NCBI GenBank assembly: GCA_963971405.1
Contig: OZ020484.1
Span: forward strand, 32,820,770-32,884,769
Reading direction: 5' to 3'
DNA length: 64,000 nucleotides
DNA from: Psococerastis gibbosa
Lineage: Eukaryota; Arthropoda; Insecta; Psocodea; Psocidae
Position numbers and translations under genes: made by a program. Shown piece by piece: positions 22,339-33,922 of this stretch. Within the stretch, counting starts at the first letter, position 1. The number at the start of each line of letters is the position of its first letter. The notes beneath the pieces were generated by a model. The model was given only the letters and a program-made list of their open reading frames with translations, searched no databases and was not told the DNA's origin.

Positions 22339-22490
22339 CAGGGACGGATCCTTGGGGAGAGCGGGGGGTTGAAGGAAATTAAAAAAAAAATTAAATAGAA
22401 AATGGTACCACTACGTTTTTGTACGATTATTCTACACCGTGATTGAACGCCACCCCCCCCCCCGAATTTTTTTTTCTGAAACCGCCCCTG
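22339..22490. mobile_element. hAT-type MITE, 152 bp
   Basis: It starts CAGGGACGGATCCTTGGGG and ends CTGAAACCGCCCCTG, flanked by ATCTGAGC (22331-22338) and ATCTGAAC (22491-22498), 7 of 8 identical. It is a relative of 44769-44955. Confidence 0.75.
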
Positions 22491-22599
22491 ATCTGAACTG
22501 ATCCAAGCGGTGGGCATTTCTGGTATTATGTAGATGAACAGCATTTCTCTCAGGGAATAATTCTATGTGTGCTTTTATCGTATGTGCAGTAAGCAGTAA

Positions 22600-22742
22600 G
22601 GTGCCCATTCCACATACGTACAACGTCAATGAAAATTATGAAATTGAAGGTGGTAGCAGAATTTTTAGTATGTCTTTAATGTCTGCTACCACCTTCAATT
22701 TCATAATTTTCATTGACGTTGTACGTATGTGGAATGGGCGCC
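22600..22742. mobile_element. 143-bp palindromic MITE, TAA TSD
   Basis: An almost complete palindrome from GGTGCCCATTCCACATACG to CGTATGTGGAATGGGCGCC, with TAA on both sides (22597-22599, 22743-22745). The centre holds GGTGGTAGCAGA and AATGTCTGCTACCACC, the core shared with the elements at 5115, 5892, 35079 and 56316, while the ends differ. Confidence 0.85.
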
Positions 22743-22745
22743 TAA

Positions 22746-23578
22746 CCGTTAGGATGCCCATGGATGCAATTAGAAGCAAACAAAGGTTGGCAGTGGTCTC
22801 TCCACCCGCTGGACGCCACAATCCTGACTGCCTTATTCTGCAACAGAACATTAGCTACGGTACTCCTGCAGAATGACCCCATAAAAGTACGCTGTGGTTG
22901 GTGAGACCGTGGAAAAGAGCATTAATACTCGTATGTCATTAGCAACTACTATTTGGTGACCAAGTTCTTCAGTTTTCGTAACAGAAATATATAACTTTGA
23001 GCAGCTTTGAAAAAGAGTGAGCAGTCCAATTTAACTTCGAGAACACCATAAAGACCAAACAGCTTCACACAATCACTCTTCACGTTCGGAAGGTCTACAG
23101 GTAATCCTTTGCGCCTTGATTTCGTTTAGTAGAAACTTGTTGTCATCGAACCACTGCGTGGCCGCAGCTTAGTATACAACGGAATAGTTACGCGAAACTC
23201 AGTGGATTAAGTGTCATCTAGGTTAAGTTGAGTGGTGTGACGGCCGACTGAACTTTCGATTTTAGATTAGCCCACTAATTTCGTAGGTATCATCATAAAG
23301 TAGGTAGTTAGGCTATTTTAGCAGTAAAATACAAAGCTATCTGATACTAGCTGCTGTATACATTTGCCAACAGCACACGGGGCCCCATAAACACACTTCA
23401 AAGAAATACAATTTTGAGATAAGTGGTTAGGCTTGTATACAGTGGAATTTGTTGCATGAAGCTGGAGAAATGGGGGTAAGAGGTGGCGGGGCCCACGCGA
23501 TGCGCTCACTGCAGGGCGATCGATGGCGGCGCGCACGTCTAGTCTCCGCAGTCCGCGTGAGGAGCCCCCTACGGCAAC
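22746..23578. other. Upstream region of the 23.6-kb gene
   Basis: This should hold the promoter and 5' UTR of the intronless TipE gene. A GC-rich patch at about 23470-23575 leads into the start codon. I could not identify a TATA box or initiator with confidence. Confidence 0.35.
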
Positions 23579-24916
23579 ATGGGCAAGCCTGTGCCCGAGG
23601 AAGACCTGGTCATACCCCCACAAGACTCCAAGATCTGCGGCACCATATGCATCTGCCAGATGACCGCCATCCTCAGTACCGTCGCTCTCGTCTACCTCAC
23701 TGTCGCTATTTACGTGCCTTCTATGAAGGCTTTCGAATCGGGAATCAGTGAAACCCCGGTCATGTGCACTACAATGCGTGCTCTCAATGTCGAATCGTGC
23801 TCGTGGGGCTCTTGTGGGGAATGGTGCCTGAGCAAATCATCCGGTGCCTGTATCCAAATCTACGTGACATCACGCCGGAACGGGTCAGATCTTCTAATTG
23901 CAAACTGTACCAACTCCGCAAACAAGACTTGCTACGGTATAGATCAAGAGAATGCAAAAAAGTACAGGTGCATAGCAGATGAATGCAAAAATTTGACTGG
24001 AACATTTAACTGCACCAAAGGGCTTTGTATTAATATCACGGACGCTTTCGAATGTGATTTCCGTTCTACCGATCCACCACTAAAATGCTCGGGGAGACGA
24101 GGCAAAATCACTTGCATTGAAATAGATGGACTTCAGCATTGTGTTCGAGGAACCTGCGAGAGGATACGTGTTCCGTACAATTGCGATCGTAGATGTGTCG
24201 ATATCCCAACACGAAACAAAAATATTATTCTCATCAGTGGTGATCAAGCCTTTTTATCGCAGTGCCAGAGAGTTATAGACATGGAGACAGAGCGCGAAGT
24301 TTGGAACGAGACTAATGACAAGGTTGTCATGGCTTCATGTTTTCGGGTGTACAATGACACCAAAGGAGTCCTGGCCACAGATTGCATAAATGGAACTCTA
24401 ATCTCTAAAACGGAGCTCAAAGATAAGAGCAATTTCACGTATTTACTTAATCTAGGAGTTTGGAATCCAGAGACACCGCTGGATGAAAACCGGATCATTG
24501 CTCCACCAGAAGCAGATCTTACCATTTCCAATGAGTCAAAACTTATGATCAATTTAGAAGGCTGTGTGAATACGCTGCGAGATGAATGTAAAGACTTTTT
24601 ACGAGAATATGGAAAAGATGGCACGGATCACAATGCTCGAGCAAGGTTTCCCTGTTACTATGCTGATAGTAATAAAGAATTAATAGTGGCCAGGTTCAGT
24701 CTGGAGACAACATACCGCGAGTTTATGATTGCCTCCCTTCTGCCTTCCATTCTGTTCGTTGTGTCCTGCCTGACTTTGTTGCTATGCCAACGCACTGTAG
24801 TGGTTGGTGATGACGCAAAGATGCGCTTCAAATGTATGCCCGGCGCTCAGATTCTTGCTGTGCATCCTGCTGACTCCCTTGCTAGCCTAGGAGGTGGATC
24901 TGCTTCCGCCCTCTGA
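23579..24916 (+). CDS. Long TipE/TEH-family sodium-channel subunit, intronless
   Basis: A 445-residue two-pass membrane protein: TM1 at about 24-46, a large Cys-rich extracellular loop, TM2 at about 383-404, and a short cytoplasmic tail. The conserved family motif is SCSWGSCGEWCL (73-84). The middle of the loop (about 131-206) has EGF-like cysteine spacing (CIADECKNLTGTFNCTKGLC). Sequons include N101, N138, N144, N152, N243, N259 and N271. Near TM2, LEGCVNTLRDECKDF and FPCYY match the gene at 40153-49117. Family members are auxiliary subunits of the Para channel. The whole coding sequence is one exon, whereas its paralogue 17 kb away has at least five, so this is an intron-loss copy or retrogene. 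The start is the first Met of the frame and precedes TM1 by the usual short cytoplasmic segment. The tail lacks the basic Lys/Glu extension seen in the paralogue's N-terminus. Confidence 0.9.
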   Translation: MGKPVPEEDLVIPPQDSKICGTICICQMTAILSTVALVYLTVAIYVPSMKAFESGISETPVMCTTMRALNVESCSWGSCGEWCLSKSSGACIQIYVTSRRNGSDLLIANCTNSANKTCYGIDQENAKKYRCIADECKNLTGTFNCTKGLCINITDAFECDFRSTDPPLKCSGRRGKITCIEIDGLQHCVRGTCERIRVPYNCDRRCVDIPTRNKNIILISGDQAFLSQCQRVIDMETEREVWNETNDKVVMASCFRVYNDTKGVLATDCINGTLISKTELKDKSNFTYLLNLGVWNPETPLDENRIIAPPEADLTISNESKLMINLEGCVNTLRDECKDFLREYGKDGTDHNARARFPCYYADSNKELIVARFSLETTYREFMIASLLPSILFVVSCLTLLLCQRTVVVGDDAKMRFKCMPGAQILAVHPADSLASLGGGSASAL

Positions 24917-25949
24917 GACCCCGCACGTAAGCATCATGGAGATATTTTTATAATTGCGCCACGTGCAGTAAGAGAGTCTATGGCACAGAAACCTCCAATA
25001 AGGTCAAATATTATGTCAAAAACCAGTAGTTCTGCCGAACTGCTTGCCAATGACAAACTTATTATTATACTAGTATAATTTACATTTCTTTATGCAAATT
25101 GAGACACCGTATAATTATCTAATAGCAATAATATAGGGTAGATATTAAGAATGCGTCTTGATAAATTGATTTGCTGATGTGATGGCTATTGCTCAGGGGT
25201 ATGCAAGTTCAGTATAATTTGGCGATAAATATAGCGGCAATAATGTTCAATATTGTACGCAATCAAGTCAGCCGGTTAAAGGGGTGAGGGCGGGGAGGGG
25301 AGGTCGTCACCATGGTAATTCCCTTTCTGACGTCAGCAACTCTGAGTTCAACACACAGCGTTATCCCACGCGAAATAATAAGCTGTTCTTTCTATCCGTG
25401 ATCGCGTGAGCCGAAGCCAAGAAAGTGCCTTGATTTTAGTTTGTATTGGGTCATCCGACTTTAGGATAATATTTTAGGTGTCGCAGGGCTGTGACTTATC
25501 ATTCTGTAAATTAATGTGTACCGTAATACGTTACCATTCCTATCTCTCATGTGTATGTGGCTTTATAACCGAAGTAGGATATCAAGAAAAACGGCTGACT
25601 CGAACCCATGATGTCGGGGCATCGTGGGTTCGAGTCTCAACAGATTTCCTTTTTCCTTGATGCCCCATTTCGGATATTTAGAAGGTTGCCTCTTCAACTA
25701 AAATGCAATTTCGTGTTAAATTTGATAATAGGCTGCAATGTGTTAAATATGCGTAAATATATGCAATATTCAAATCCGTGATCCAGATAGGCATGCAGTT
25801 TCTTCTTATAAAGTTTTAAATACCGATAAGCCCTAATCAATTCACATATCAGTATTTCACTCAACCTTGAACTCTCCTCAGAAACAACCTATTTTATTAG
25901 TCTTATGACGAATATTTCCTGAAATGCATTAACATTTATATTGTTTCAG
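24917..25949. other. Spacer between two TipE genes
   Basis: It contains the 3' UTR of the upstream gene and the promoter and first exon region of the next. A hairpin lies at 25597-25636. No other gene was seen; AATAAA was not found close to the upstream stop. Confidence 0.4.
25597..25636. repeat. 17-bp-arm hairpin of paired tRNA B-box-like sequence
   Basis: GACTCGAACCCATGATG (25597-25613) pairs with CATCGTGGGTTCGAGTC (25620-25636), one mismatch, loop of six. GGGTTCGAGTC is a Pol III B-box, present here on both strands. There is no box A or cloverleaf, so this is not a tRNA gene; perhaps two inverted SINE or tRNA fragments. Confidence 0.6.
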
Positions 25950-26107
25950 GCATTCCCCTCCTGCACGACAGTCCGGAGCATTCAGCGCAACAGGACCACT
26001 GATTCACTACAACGCACCTGCACGCATCTACGCACAGAGGGGAACGCGCTCACTATGACTTGTAGTGTAAAATTAGTTAAGGTGTTATAGAACTCGTTTT
26101 TATTGGG

Positions 26108-26464
26108 ATGGGTGCCACCGACGGGAACGATGGCCTGGTGGGCATCGAAGAGCAATGCGATGCTGCTAATGTGGTCGGCTGCGACGACGTCAAACCCCCC
26201 GTCATCGATGTGCCCGCGCTCATGGCAAAAGCCAAATTTTACACTTCCCTTTGTATGGGTACCACTGCTATCGTCTCTGTCTTTGCTTTCCTCTTCCTCA
26301 TCCCGTTCGTAGTGGACCCCGCAATTTCGACAATAGTTGCAGACTACGACCAGGAGCCAGTGACTTGTCGAGGCACTGAACATATATACTCTGAAGGCTT
26401 GACAAATTGCACGTGGGCTTCTTGTCGAGAGGGTTGCACGTCAGCGGTGCTCAAATGTCACCAG
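26108..26464 (+). CDS. Coding exon 1 of the 26-kb TipE/TEH gene
   Basis: Encodes the N-terminus, TM1 and the first Cys cluster (119 codons, ends phase 0 at CAG before GTAAAC). Confidence 0.88.
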
Positions 26465-29400
26465 GTAAACGAGTGTATTTGTGATAATAAACAGTGATCG
26501 AACTTAGGATGATGCGACCATGAGAATTGAGTAACCTCCGAAAAAATTGTCTATTAAGTTATGGGGTAAATAATTAGCCACATTTTCCATTAAGTTATCA
26601 CTTTGGCAATTTTGTACGGTTTGGTTAGGTAAATAATTACATTATTCTCCCCCCTAGGGGCTAGGGGGATGAGTATCATATACGAAGTCGTCACGACGAT
26701 TATGACGCATAGACTACACTCTATACCCTCCAGAATTTATCATAAGACTTTGCATGCACCCTCAGAATGTTGAAAAATGTTTAAGCAACATTTGCATGCC
26801 AGACTATAGCCAACAGCACGTCTACAATTTCTTTTGGGGCCTAAAGGAGCAGACAAAGAAATCATGAGTAAAAAAATTACTTTCCATTTTTGAACTCAGA
26901 CTATAGCAACAATCACGAATAAATCCAAGTAGAAAACTTAATACCTTGGCAGAACAAAGGGGTAATTATATACATATATACTGTGTATAAGCAATTTGTA
27001 GCGTGTGACATGCAAAGTGAGTATGACCTTGAAAATAAATACCACCAAAGTTATTTAACAATACATTGTTCTCCATCCAATATACAGCCTTGAACATTCC
27101 ACTCTGCCCTGTAGACCCTGTCTTTTGACAAAAAAATCTCTATTCTTGGTGTTTAAAGAAAGCGGAAACTTCTTCATTCGTAGACTACATGAATATTACA
27201 TATAATTAGGCTAAGTATTAAGAACACCATAATAAGCTCACGTTCTGTATTTATTAGTAGCTATACAAAATGGATGTAAAGAAGGTTAGAAGGTTTAGGA
27301 AATTATTTTAAAATTATCTTGTTGCAGATTTGGGTGAACTATAGCTTGACTCCATTCAAGGAGTTCGAATTGACTAGGGACATTGATGCACTTGAGTGGG
27401 CCATTAATAACACGAGGTTCTTCATCAATACAGAAGGTTGCGGATATCCTCCTAGAGTCAATTGCAGCGAATTTGCCAAAACTTATGGTTATCATAATGT
27501 AGGAATACCCTTCCCCTGCTATTACAGCCGGACATATCCAGAGATGGTTGTCGCAATGTACAGCTGGGACAGCAATCTTAGGTATGAAATAGCTATTTAC
27601 AGTTCAGATATTGGATTAAGTTGACTGAAGAAGTTCCCTATTGTAGGTAGACATTTTTAAAATAGTGCAATGGCCTCAGTTTTATTGTACAATCTACCTG
27701 CAATCCAAGCACTTAAAAATTGTTTCCTTTGTTATCCCGGATTTTTACGGTGGAGGGGCGGACATGACTATCTTGGAAAGCCTCTCTTAATCGCAACTAT
27801 TAAAGCGGCCATTTAATTCTTACCCCATTATGCTGATTTTAAAATTAAAATAATTCCAAAAATCGTATTAGATCACAATTCAGATCCAATCTGTTGAGTT
27901 GTCGGTAGGCTATATCATAATGATGTTGATGTGTTTCAGGCACCTCCTGCTCTCATTGTTCGTCCCAAACTTCCTGTTTTTGTTTTCTATTGGAGTGCTG
28001 ACGTACTGGTACTGTCCTGGCTGCCAACGGGGATGCTCACAGCAGCAACCGTATGTTGATAGTTACCCGTCCAAACAAGAGTAAGTCAATCATCTTAAGG
28101 TTTAAGTCACTAAATTACCTAGGTATCGCGGGTAGCCGATTGGACTACAATACTATAGGGGCATCCAAAAATTGTTTTTAAAACTAAACCACAAATTGTC
28201 ACATGATATACTGTAGTATCTACACTAGCTGAAACCAGTAACTATTATTGGCATTTGACTTCGATGGCAAGGTGGTAGCGAGCTTGTACTTGTTCGAGTT
28301 TCTACACGCCATGCAAACGGAGACGTGTCGTAACTCATCACGGGTATACTGTATACTAACCTACAGATTCATTAATGAAATTGTTTGTATGGGCTTAACT
28401 TTTCATGAAGTTATGACTTGTGCTATTCCATCGTAAATTAGGATATTTTTTCATGTAGTTTTTGTGAACCTGATGACTCGTAAGGTACGCGTGCCAGTTA
28501 TCATAGAATTTTCCAACTTTGTAAAAATATGGCATGTTGTTGCACATCAACTGAAAGCCATTGAAAATTGTCATTTAACAAACTACTTCTGCGGCTTAAG
28601 ATTCTGGATTGATATATTCAAACGGCTCCGTTTTTTTCAGAAATTCAGAAGTAAATAATCCAGAACCTTTAAGGCGCAGACTGATAATTATAGTCTGTCC
28701 AATGAAACGACAGATCTATTCAAGGGCTTTCATTTGATGTGCAACATGCCATATTTTTACAAATATGGAAAAATGGCACGCATACCTTACATGTCAGTTT
28801 CACGAAACCTAAAAAAAGGTTCGTAAATGGCATACCCAATCACAGTCTCAGAGTTTCAAAAATAAAAGTCTCAAAATGATTTTTGAAGTGTAGGTTTATA
28901 CATTTCGAAAATTCCGAGGTACCATCTTTGACCCCGAAAACCTCCATTTCTGGCCCCCGGAAAAAATTTATCACGACCAAAACATAATTTGACCCTGACT
29001 TGGTTATCAATTTTTTACCCCATTTAAAATTCCTCATAATAACCGAACAAGTGGACAAGTGGAGTGAATCACCCTGTCTATAGGCCTATAAGAGGAACAT
29101 TTTTTTTCTGTAAGGAATGTGGCGCTTTTTATAGCTGCTGTACGTTCAATATAGCCTATATATATCTCTCTCATTCCCGAATCTTCCACTCTTCATTTCT
29201 CATCTCTTCCTCTACACTATGCAACTCGATACCCATAGAAATTCGTGCCTCTCCTCTCAACGTATTAAAAAACAAATATTCCAAGTTTCTCCTTAGTCAG
29301 CAAACCACTGTCACCGGTTGATCAAGGCAAGGCTGCGTGTGAATGTGTGAGAAAATGTGTGTGTGAATGTACAGTAGATGGTAGCGAATGTGAATTAATA

Positions 29401-29716
29401 TGTCTGTTATCTTGAATGAAAGGTATGACTGATATTCTGTATAAATGTCGTTTACAAAATTATATTTCAATCAAACTATATCGTTGATATGTACAGTTAG
29501 GTGCAAGAGAGGGCCATAGGCCCTAATCTAGCTGTATCTACATTTTTTTTTAAATAAAGACTTTATTATTATTATTATTATTAAATAATAATAATTATTA
29601 TTATATCGCGTAAGATTGGATTTTGTTCAAAAAACTGGTAGTTGAAGTGTCCGATTGTCTCTTAATTGTCCCGTTGTTATAGGCTAAATGATGAATTCGA
29701 CGACGAGGAATACTGA
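26108..29716 (+). CDS. Short TipE/TEH-family subunit, four coding exons, 261 aa
   Basis: Exons 26108-26464, 27328-27581, 27940-28080 and 29683-29716 join with GT-AG junctions. The lengths (357, 254, 141, 34) sum to 786 nt, exactly 262 codons including stop. The predicted protein has TM1 at about 46-69, a loop containing NCTWASCREGC (100-110) and GCGYPPRVNCSEF, TM2 at about 204-227, and an acidic tail ending DDEEY. It is the closest relative in the window of the gene at 10403 and would be an auxiliary subunit of the Para sodium channel. The start has an in-frame TAA 30 bases upstream, and an acceptor at 25941-25949 (TTGTTTCAG) indicates a 5' UTR exon upstream. The last intron holds repeats (28248, 29130). 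Ortholog assignment within the TEH family is not possible by eye. Confidence 0.9.
27328..27581 (+). CDS. Coding exon 2 of the 26-kb TipE/TEH gene
   Basis: Starts after CTTGTTGCAG with IWVNYS, continuous with exon 1 by comparison with the intronless paralogue (CTQIWVKYF). Ends at AG before GTATGA, phase 2. Confidence 0.9.
27940..28080 (+). CDS. Coding exon 3 of the 26-kb TipE/TEH gene
   Basis: Follows TGTGTTTCAG and encodes TM2 (LLLSLFVPNFLFLFSIGVL) and a Cys-containing juxtamembrane segment. Ends before GTAAGT. Confidence 0.88.
28248..28370 (+). mobile_element. SINE-like repeat (family 2), intronic
   Basis: The reverse of the copies at 5725, 32338, 52849 and 55215: GACTTCGATGGCAAGGTGGT, then GGAGACGTGTCGTAACTCA. 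It lies in intron 3 of the TipE/TEH gene. Confidence 0.6.
29130..29585 (+). mobile_element. 5'-truncated LINE: ORF2 C-terminus and (TTA)n tail
   Basis: The frame ending near 29321 reads TLCNSIPIEIRASPLNVLKN then KYSKFLL, matching the usual C-terminus of non-LTR retrotransposon ORF2 (W-N-S-L-P-x-x-I-R...). A 3' UTR then ends in AATAAAGACTTTATTATT with a (TTA)n tail. Truncation is typical of LINE insertion. It lies in intron 3 of the TipE/TEH gene. Confidence 0.65.
29683..29716 (+). CDS. Terminal coding exon of the 26-kb TipE/TEH gene
   Basis: A 34-nt exon after TTGTTATAG. It completes the split codon from exon 3 and adds LNDEFDDEEY then TGA. It closes the frame exactly, which is the main reason to accept it. 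Confidence 0.78.
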
Positions 29717-30266
29717 AGGGAAAAAATGGCGTCGCCGGTGTATTTGATGATGACATCACCCCCGCCACGCCGCAGCCAATCTGCTCCTCCGCTCACTCCG
29801 GTCAGCGTCTTATGATATATGGGGAAGGGGTGAGGTCTGTCTTTGAAACCCGTGACTCATGATCATTTCAAATTTCAACGTGCACCATAGCATTAGCATG
29901 GTAGGCTATGGCCATATTGAGTGTTTTTGTAGATTTGATGCTGGAACTTGAGAGCAGTTGAACGTTCCATTAACTTTGTTATGGGATCTAATAACAGTAC
30001 CTACTGTACTTCAAAATTTCCAGCACATGCAACGAAATGGCGCGAAAATCTGAACATTTTAGTGTTTTTGCTCCTATGGTAGGCCTATAAATAGTCTACT
30101 AGTAATTATTGTATATCCGGAAAATAGCCGATGTAAATGCTTAGGCACGGATATGAAATACATTATTAATAATTATAATAATTATATTATTATAATACAA
30201 ATTACATACAAGGTATTGCCCTTAGATCCAACAACTATTGGTAAACCACATCGAGTTGAACCATAC
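29717..30266. other. 3' flank of the 26-kb TipE/TEH gene
   Basis: Presumed 3' UTR and intergenic sequence. Nothing else is recognisable. Confidence 0.35.
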
Positions 30267-30456
30267 GTCACAGCAGAAAAATCACGGTAAGTTGACGAAG
30301 GCATACTGTACAAGTGTTACGCGAACAACATCCAAAAAATGATGCGATTTATTAGACAGGGCTTTCGTTTGCATAATTTGAAAAGCGACTGTTCTCGCAA
30401 AACTTCGCACACTTGGTAGTGTCTCAGTCAAGCAATCGTGATTTTTCTGCTGTGAC
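30267..30456. mobile_element. 190-bp inverted-repeat MITE flanked by ATAC
   Basis: It starts GTCACAGCAGAAAAATCACG and ends with the inverse, CGTGATTTTTCTGCTGTGAC; ATAC lies on both sides (30263-30266, 30457-30460). A diverged copy is at about 55385-55522. The 4-bp duplication needs confirming with more copies. Confidence 0.65.
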
Positions 30457-30460
30457 ATAC

Positions 30461-32337
30461 ACAAGTTCAACTCAGTATAGCTTACCATTAGTACCTACCA
30501 CTTCAGCAGCAATTTCTCTGTACACAGTATTATTGGTGACAAGGGCACGGGGTTCCAAACACAGGCTGCTGCTCCTTGAACCTAGGGCTAATAGGTAATA
30601 AAGGCCAGCAACTATACTGTATTAGGTAGTAAACTTACCGCGAACGACAGCGATATGTCTTCATTATTAGTACCTATGAATATTGTTATCAAAATATTGT
30701 AAATATCTCTTTATTCCAACTAAATAATTTCGACCAAGTCATTTTTAAAACAGCATGAGTCTGTTTTCGGTATTTTCTCATCCATAAAGAATGTCTATAT
30801 GTATTCTAGGCCATATGAAAATTGTAGTTCTATAGTATTACCAAGTGCTCAGAAATAAATGGGTTTAGGCGTATCTGCTTAAAATAGTTCAGACCAAGAC
30901 GCAAGCATTATATAGTCCATGTCACGCACATACATCAAAAACATGTAATAATTCTTCTTTGTTAGTTGAAACAGCCTTGTCTAACAGGGAAAAAGGTCCC
31001 AGAAATATAGCTAAGGATAACCATGCATGCAATATATGCTTGCCCATTGAGCTGAAAGTACGATACGTAAGCGTACAATACAAAAGTACTTATAAAAAGA
31101 TTAATCAGTTAAGACTAATTTTGTCTGTGAAATTTGAACTTAATCAGTAGTATTCAGTAAAGAAATTTTAATTATGCTTACTTAAGATTTTCTTTCCTTT
31201 TGAATTGAATTGAATTGAAAACGACTTTATTGAATAAAAACAAAACAAAAGGCGAACAATAAGACAATAATAAAGTCTTCTTTTCATGCTAACCTTTTAA
31301 TTTCTTATGTTAGTCATTTTTCCCACGAAATTTGATAATTCGGTTAATTTCTGTCTCCTAGGCCTATCAGCTTAATGGAAACATTGCTGCACCAAAACTA
31401 CTCGTAAAAATCCTTTACAAAATAAATTCCTCCTATTAATGAAATAGGCATAATCTCTATAACTCGCATTGACCAAATATTACGTAGGTATGAAATTAAA
31501 ATTATAAACTAATTTTATATTGGACACACATACAGTATACCTACTGTACATTGGCTGTCAAACAAAAGTCAGTAAAAAAAAGAAATAACAGAATTTGGTG
31601 TAATCCAGGGGTGGCCAATACCTGTGGCCAACTGCCTCGTTAAGAAAAGATGTAAGCTTAAAGTTGTAACTCCTAAAACTGTTTTAATAATTCTATTGTT
31701 TATATGGGAAAGTTGGCATAATTGATTTATATTAGTTAGGCTATGTGAATGATACGTTATTGTACTTTGAAGATGAGACTGTTTGCATGCACACGTACAC
31801 TATTTTCATTGTACCATATGAGTTAAACTTGACAATTTTGTACATGTAGACCTACTATTAATATATATATTGTCAATGTACTCGTAAACATACAGTACAG
31901 TAGTTTATCAGACTGATTTATTATTTCCGGGTAATTTTAATGCGTTTAAACCTTGCGGCCTTTTGTGGCCCCTGCTGAATATTAGGTAATATATATTACT
32001 TGTTCCTAACTGAAGAACCATGATCCAGCGGGAATTCAATCTCTTTCAGGTTTACACCTTTCATAGCCCAAGTATAGCCGAATTAAGGACGGATTCTAAA
32101 TACGACCAATAAATTACTCCATACAATTATTGTTCACCGCATTCCCTCACAAAGTTGACTATAAAATGTCAAATCGGCATGAATAAACTTCCCTCATACA
32201 CTTATCGGTCACTATAACCTTGAATAAACATGTGTAGCCTATTTATTTAAGTAATTGAAAAAAATGTGTTATAAACATGGCACAAATGGATAATGCATAT
32301 ATGCATTTAAAAAAACAATGTGGTAAATTGACCTCCT
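30461..32337. other. Gene-free AT-rich stretch
   Basis: No supported gene. A short (TTGAA)n block with an adjacent LINE-like 3' end (31195-31275, minus) is the only recognisable feature. Confidence 0.45.
31195..31275 (-). mobile_element. LINE 3' tail fragment
   Basis: On the minus strand, TTTATTGTTCGCC then TCAATAAAGTCG is followed by (TTCAA)n, a short-repeat tail typical of some non-LTR elements. Confidence 0.4.
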
Positions 32338-32340
32338 CTA

Positions 32341-32371
<31 letters not shown>

Positions 32372-32535
32372 AAGATTAATCGCATACAAACAATTTAATG
32401 AATGTATCCCAGATTGACCTCTTCAGTCGCCTCTGTAGGTTAGTACCCGTGTTGAGTTACGACACGTCTCCGATCGCATGGCGTGTAAAGACTCGCACAA
32501 GCGGAAGCACGTTACCACCTGGCTTCCAAGTCGAT
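32338..32535 (-). mobile_element. SINE-like A-tailed repeat (family 2)
   Basis: A T-run at 32341-32365 (A-tail on minus), then GATTAATCGCAT, CTCTTCAGTCGCCTCTGTAG and GATCGCATGGCGTGTAAAGA. This is the clearest tailed copy of the family. Confidence 0.65.
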
Positions 32536-32615
32536 TATTGAGTTGTCAATTCCCAAAAAAAACTCCCATCATTAACTTGAATGGAAAGAGTCTTATCGTA
32601 TCACTTTTTATTTTA

Positions 32616-33512
32616 TTGCTTTCCAATTTATACGTAGTATAAGGAAAGCTTTGTGATGGTCGAAATTTTCGATTCCGAGATTTCAACGGATTTACACGTT
32701 TTAAGGTCCCAGGATCGTCCCAGGAACCCAAAAAAGTGGTTTTTACAAAATGTCTGTCTGTCGGTCGGTCTGTCGGTCTGTCGGTCTGTCGGTCTGTCGG
32801 TCGGTCTGTCTGTTCGTCGATTTCCGGGCAAACTACTCAGTGGATTTGAGTGAAATTTGGCATGTAGGTTCACAAAAATCATACCTCGGGACTAGTTTTT
32901 TTTTTGGGGCTAACTCAATTTGGGGGGGTTTTATTTTCAAAAAACTCCAAAAAAACGTCTAAAAAAATTATTTCTCAAAAACGGCTCCAACGATTTCTTT
33001 TAAATTCTCGTAGATTGTAGTCGTTATTAATGTTGACAAAATTCTGGGGGTCGCTTGCCCCTTGATAGTTTGCTTCTGGGGGTAAAAAAATAAAAATAAC
33101 TAAATTTTAATGAAAAAATGACTAAAAAATGCGAAACCTTTCTATCGATGATTTCTACCTTCAAGCATGTTTTAGGTGTTAAATTGAGTAACGAAACCGG
33201 ATAGGTTGCTTTCCCAAAAAAATATTTGGTTTTGCCCAAAAAATTATTTTTTGAAAAAAATGATAGAAAATTCGCGCTCAAATGCATTGCATGCCCTGCC
33301 ATTATTGCTGTGTGGTAATTAATGTGTTTGTTTGACCTATCGAGAATTTACCTCACTTCCAGTGACGTCAGGTGGACAACCGCCCCCCCCCCCTCCCCGA
33401 GATATCGGAAATTTAACCATAGGAAAAATATTTGCCATAAAATTACTAATTTTCTCTATCTAACAATTTTGATAAATTGGAAAGCATGTTCGAGTGAACT
33501 CGGACCGGTTCG
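32616..33512 (+). mobile_element. ~0.9-kb repeat with (GTCT/GTCG)n, copy 2
   Basis: It begins GCTTTCCAATTTATACGTAG and ends with the inverse, GATAAATTGGAAAGC, plus CGAGTGAACTCGGACCGGTT. The internal array alternates TCTG and TCGG. It is in the same orientation as 43015-43892 and opposite to 8729-9610. Confidence 0.7.
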
Positions 33513-33882
33513 TTCATTCGTTTTGCGACGAAGTATAGTACTTGGCTTTGTTGATTATTTGAATTATAAAAAAATGTATGAAATGAGTAGGTACCTACCT
33601 ATCTAACTGTTATTTGACTATTAGCCTATAATTTGGGTGTAAATTAAAAATTAATTGCTGTAAATTCAAAGACATTTACTCGACATCAACCCACACAGTC
33701 TATATAAGTGACACTGACACTTGACAAGCATAGATCATTGAGCATTTTTGGATCTGATAATCTGACTACAACGGGCCTGAGAACGACTTAACCAAGTTCG
33801 TTAACAAGTCAGTTCGCAAGATAGGTGAGATATACAATAGGCCTTAACTACTGTACTGTACTACAATACATGATGGTATATC

Positions 33883-33922
<40 letters not shown>

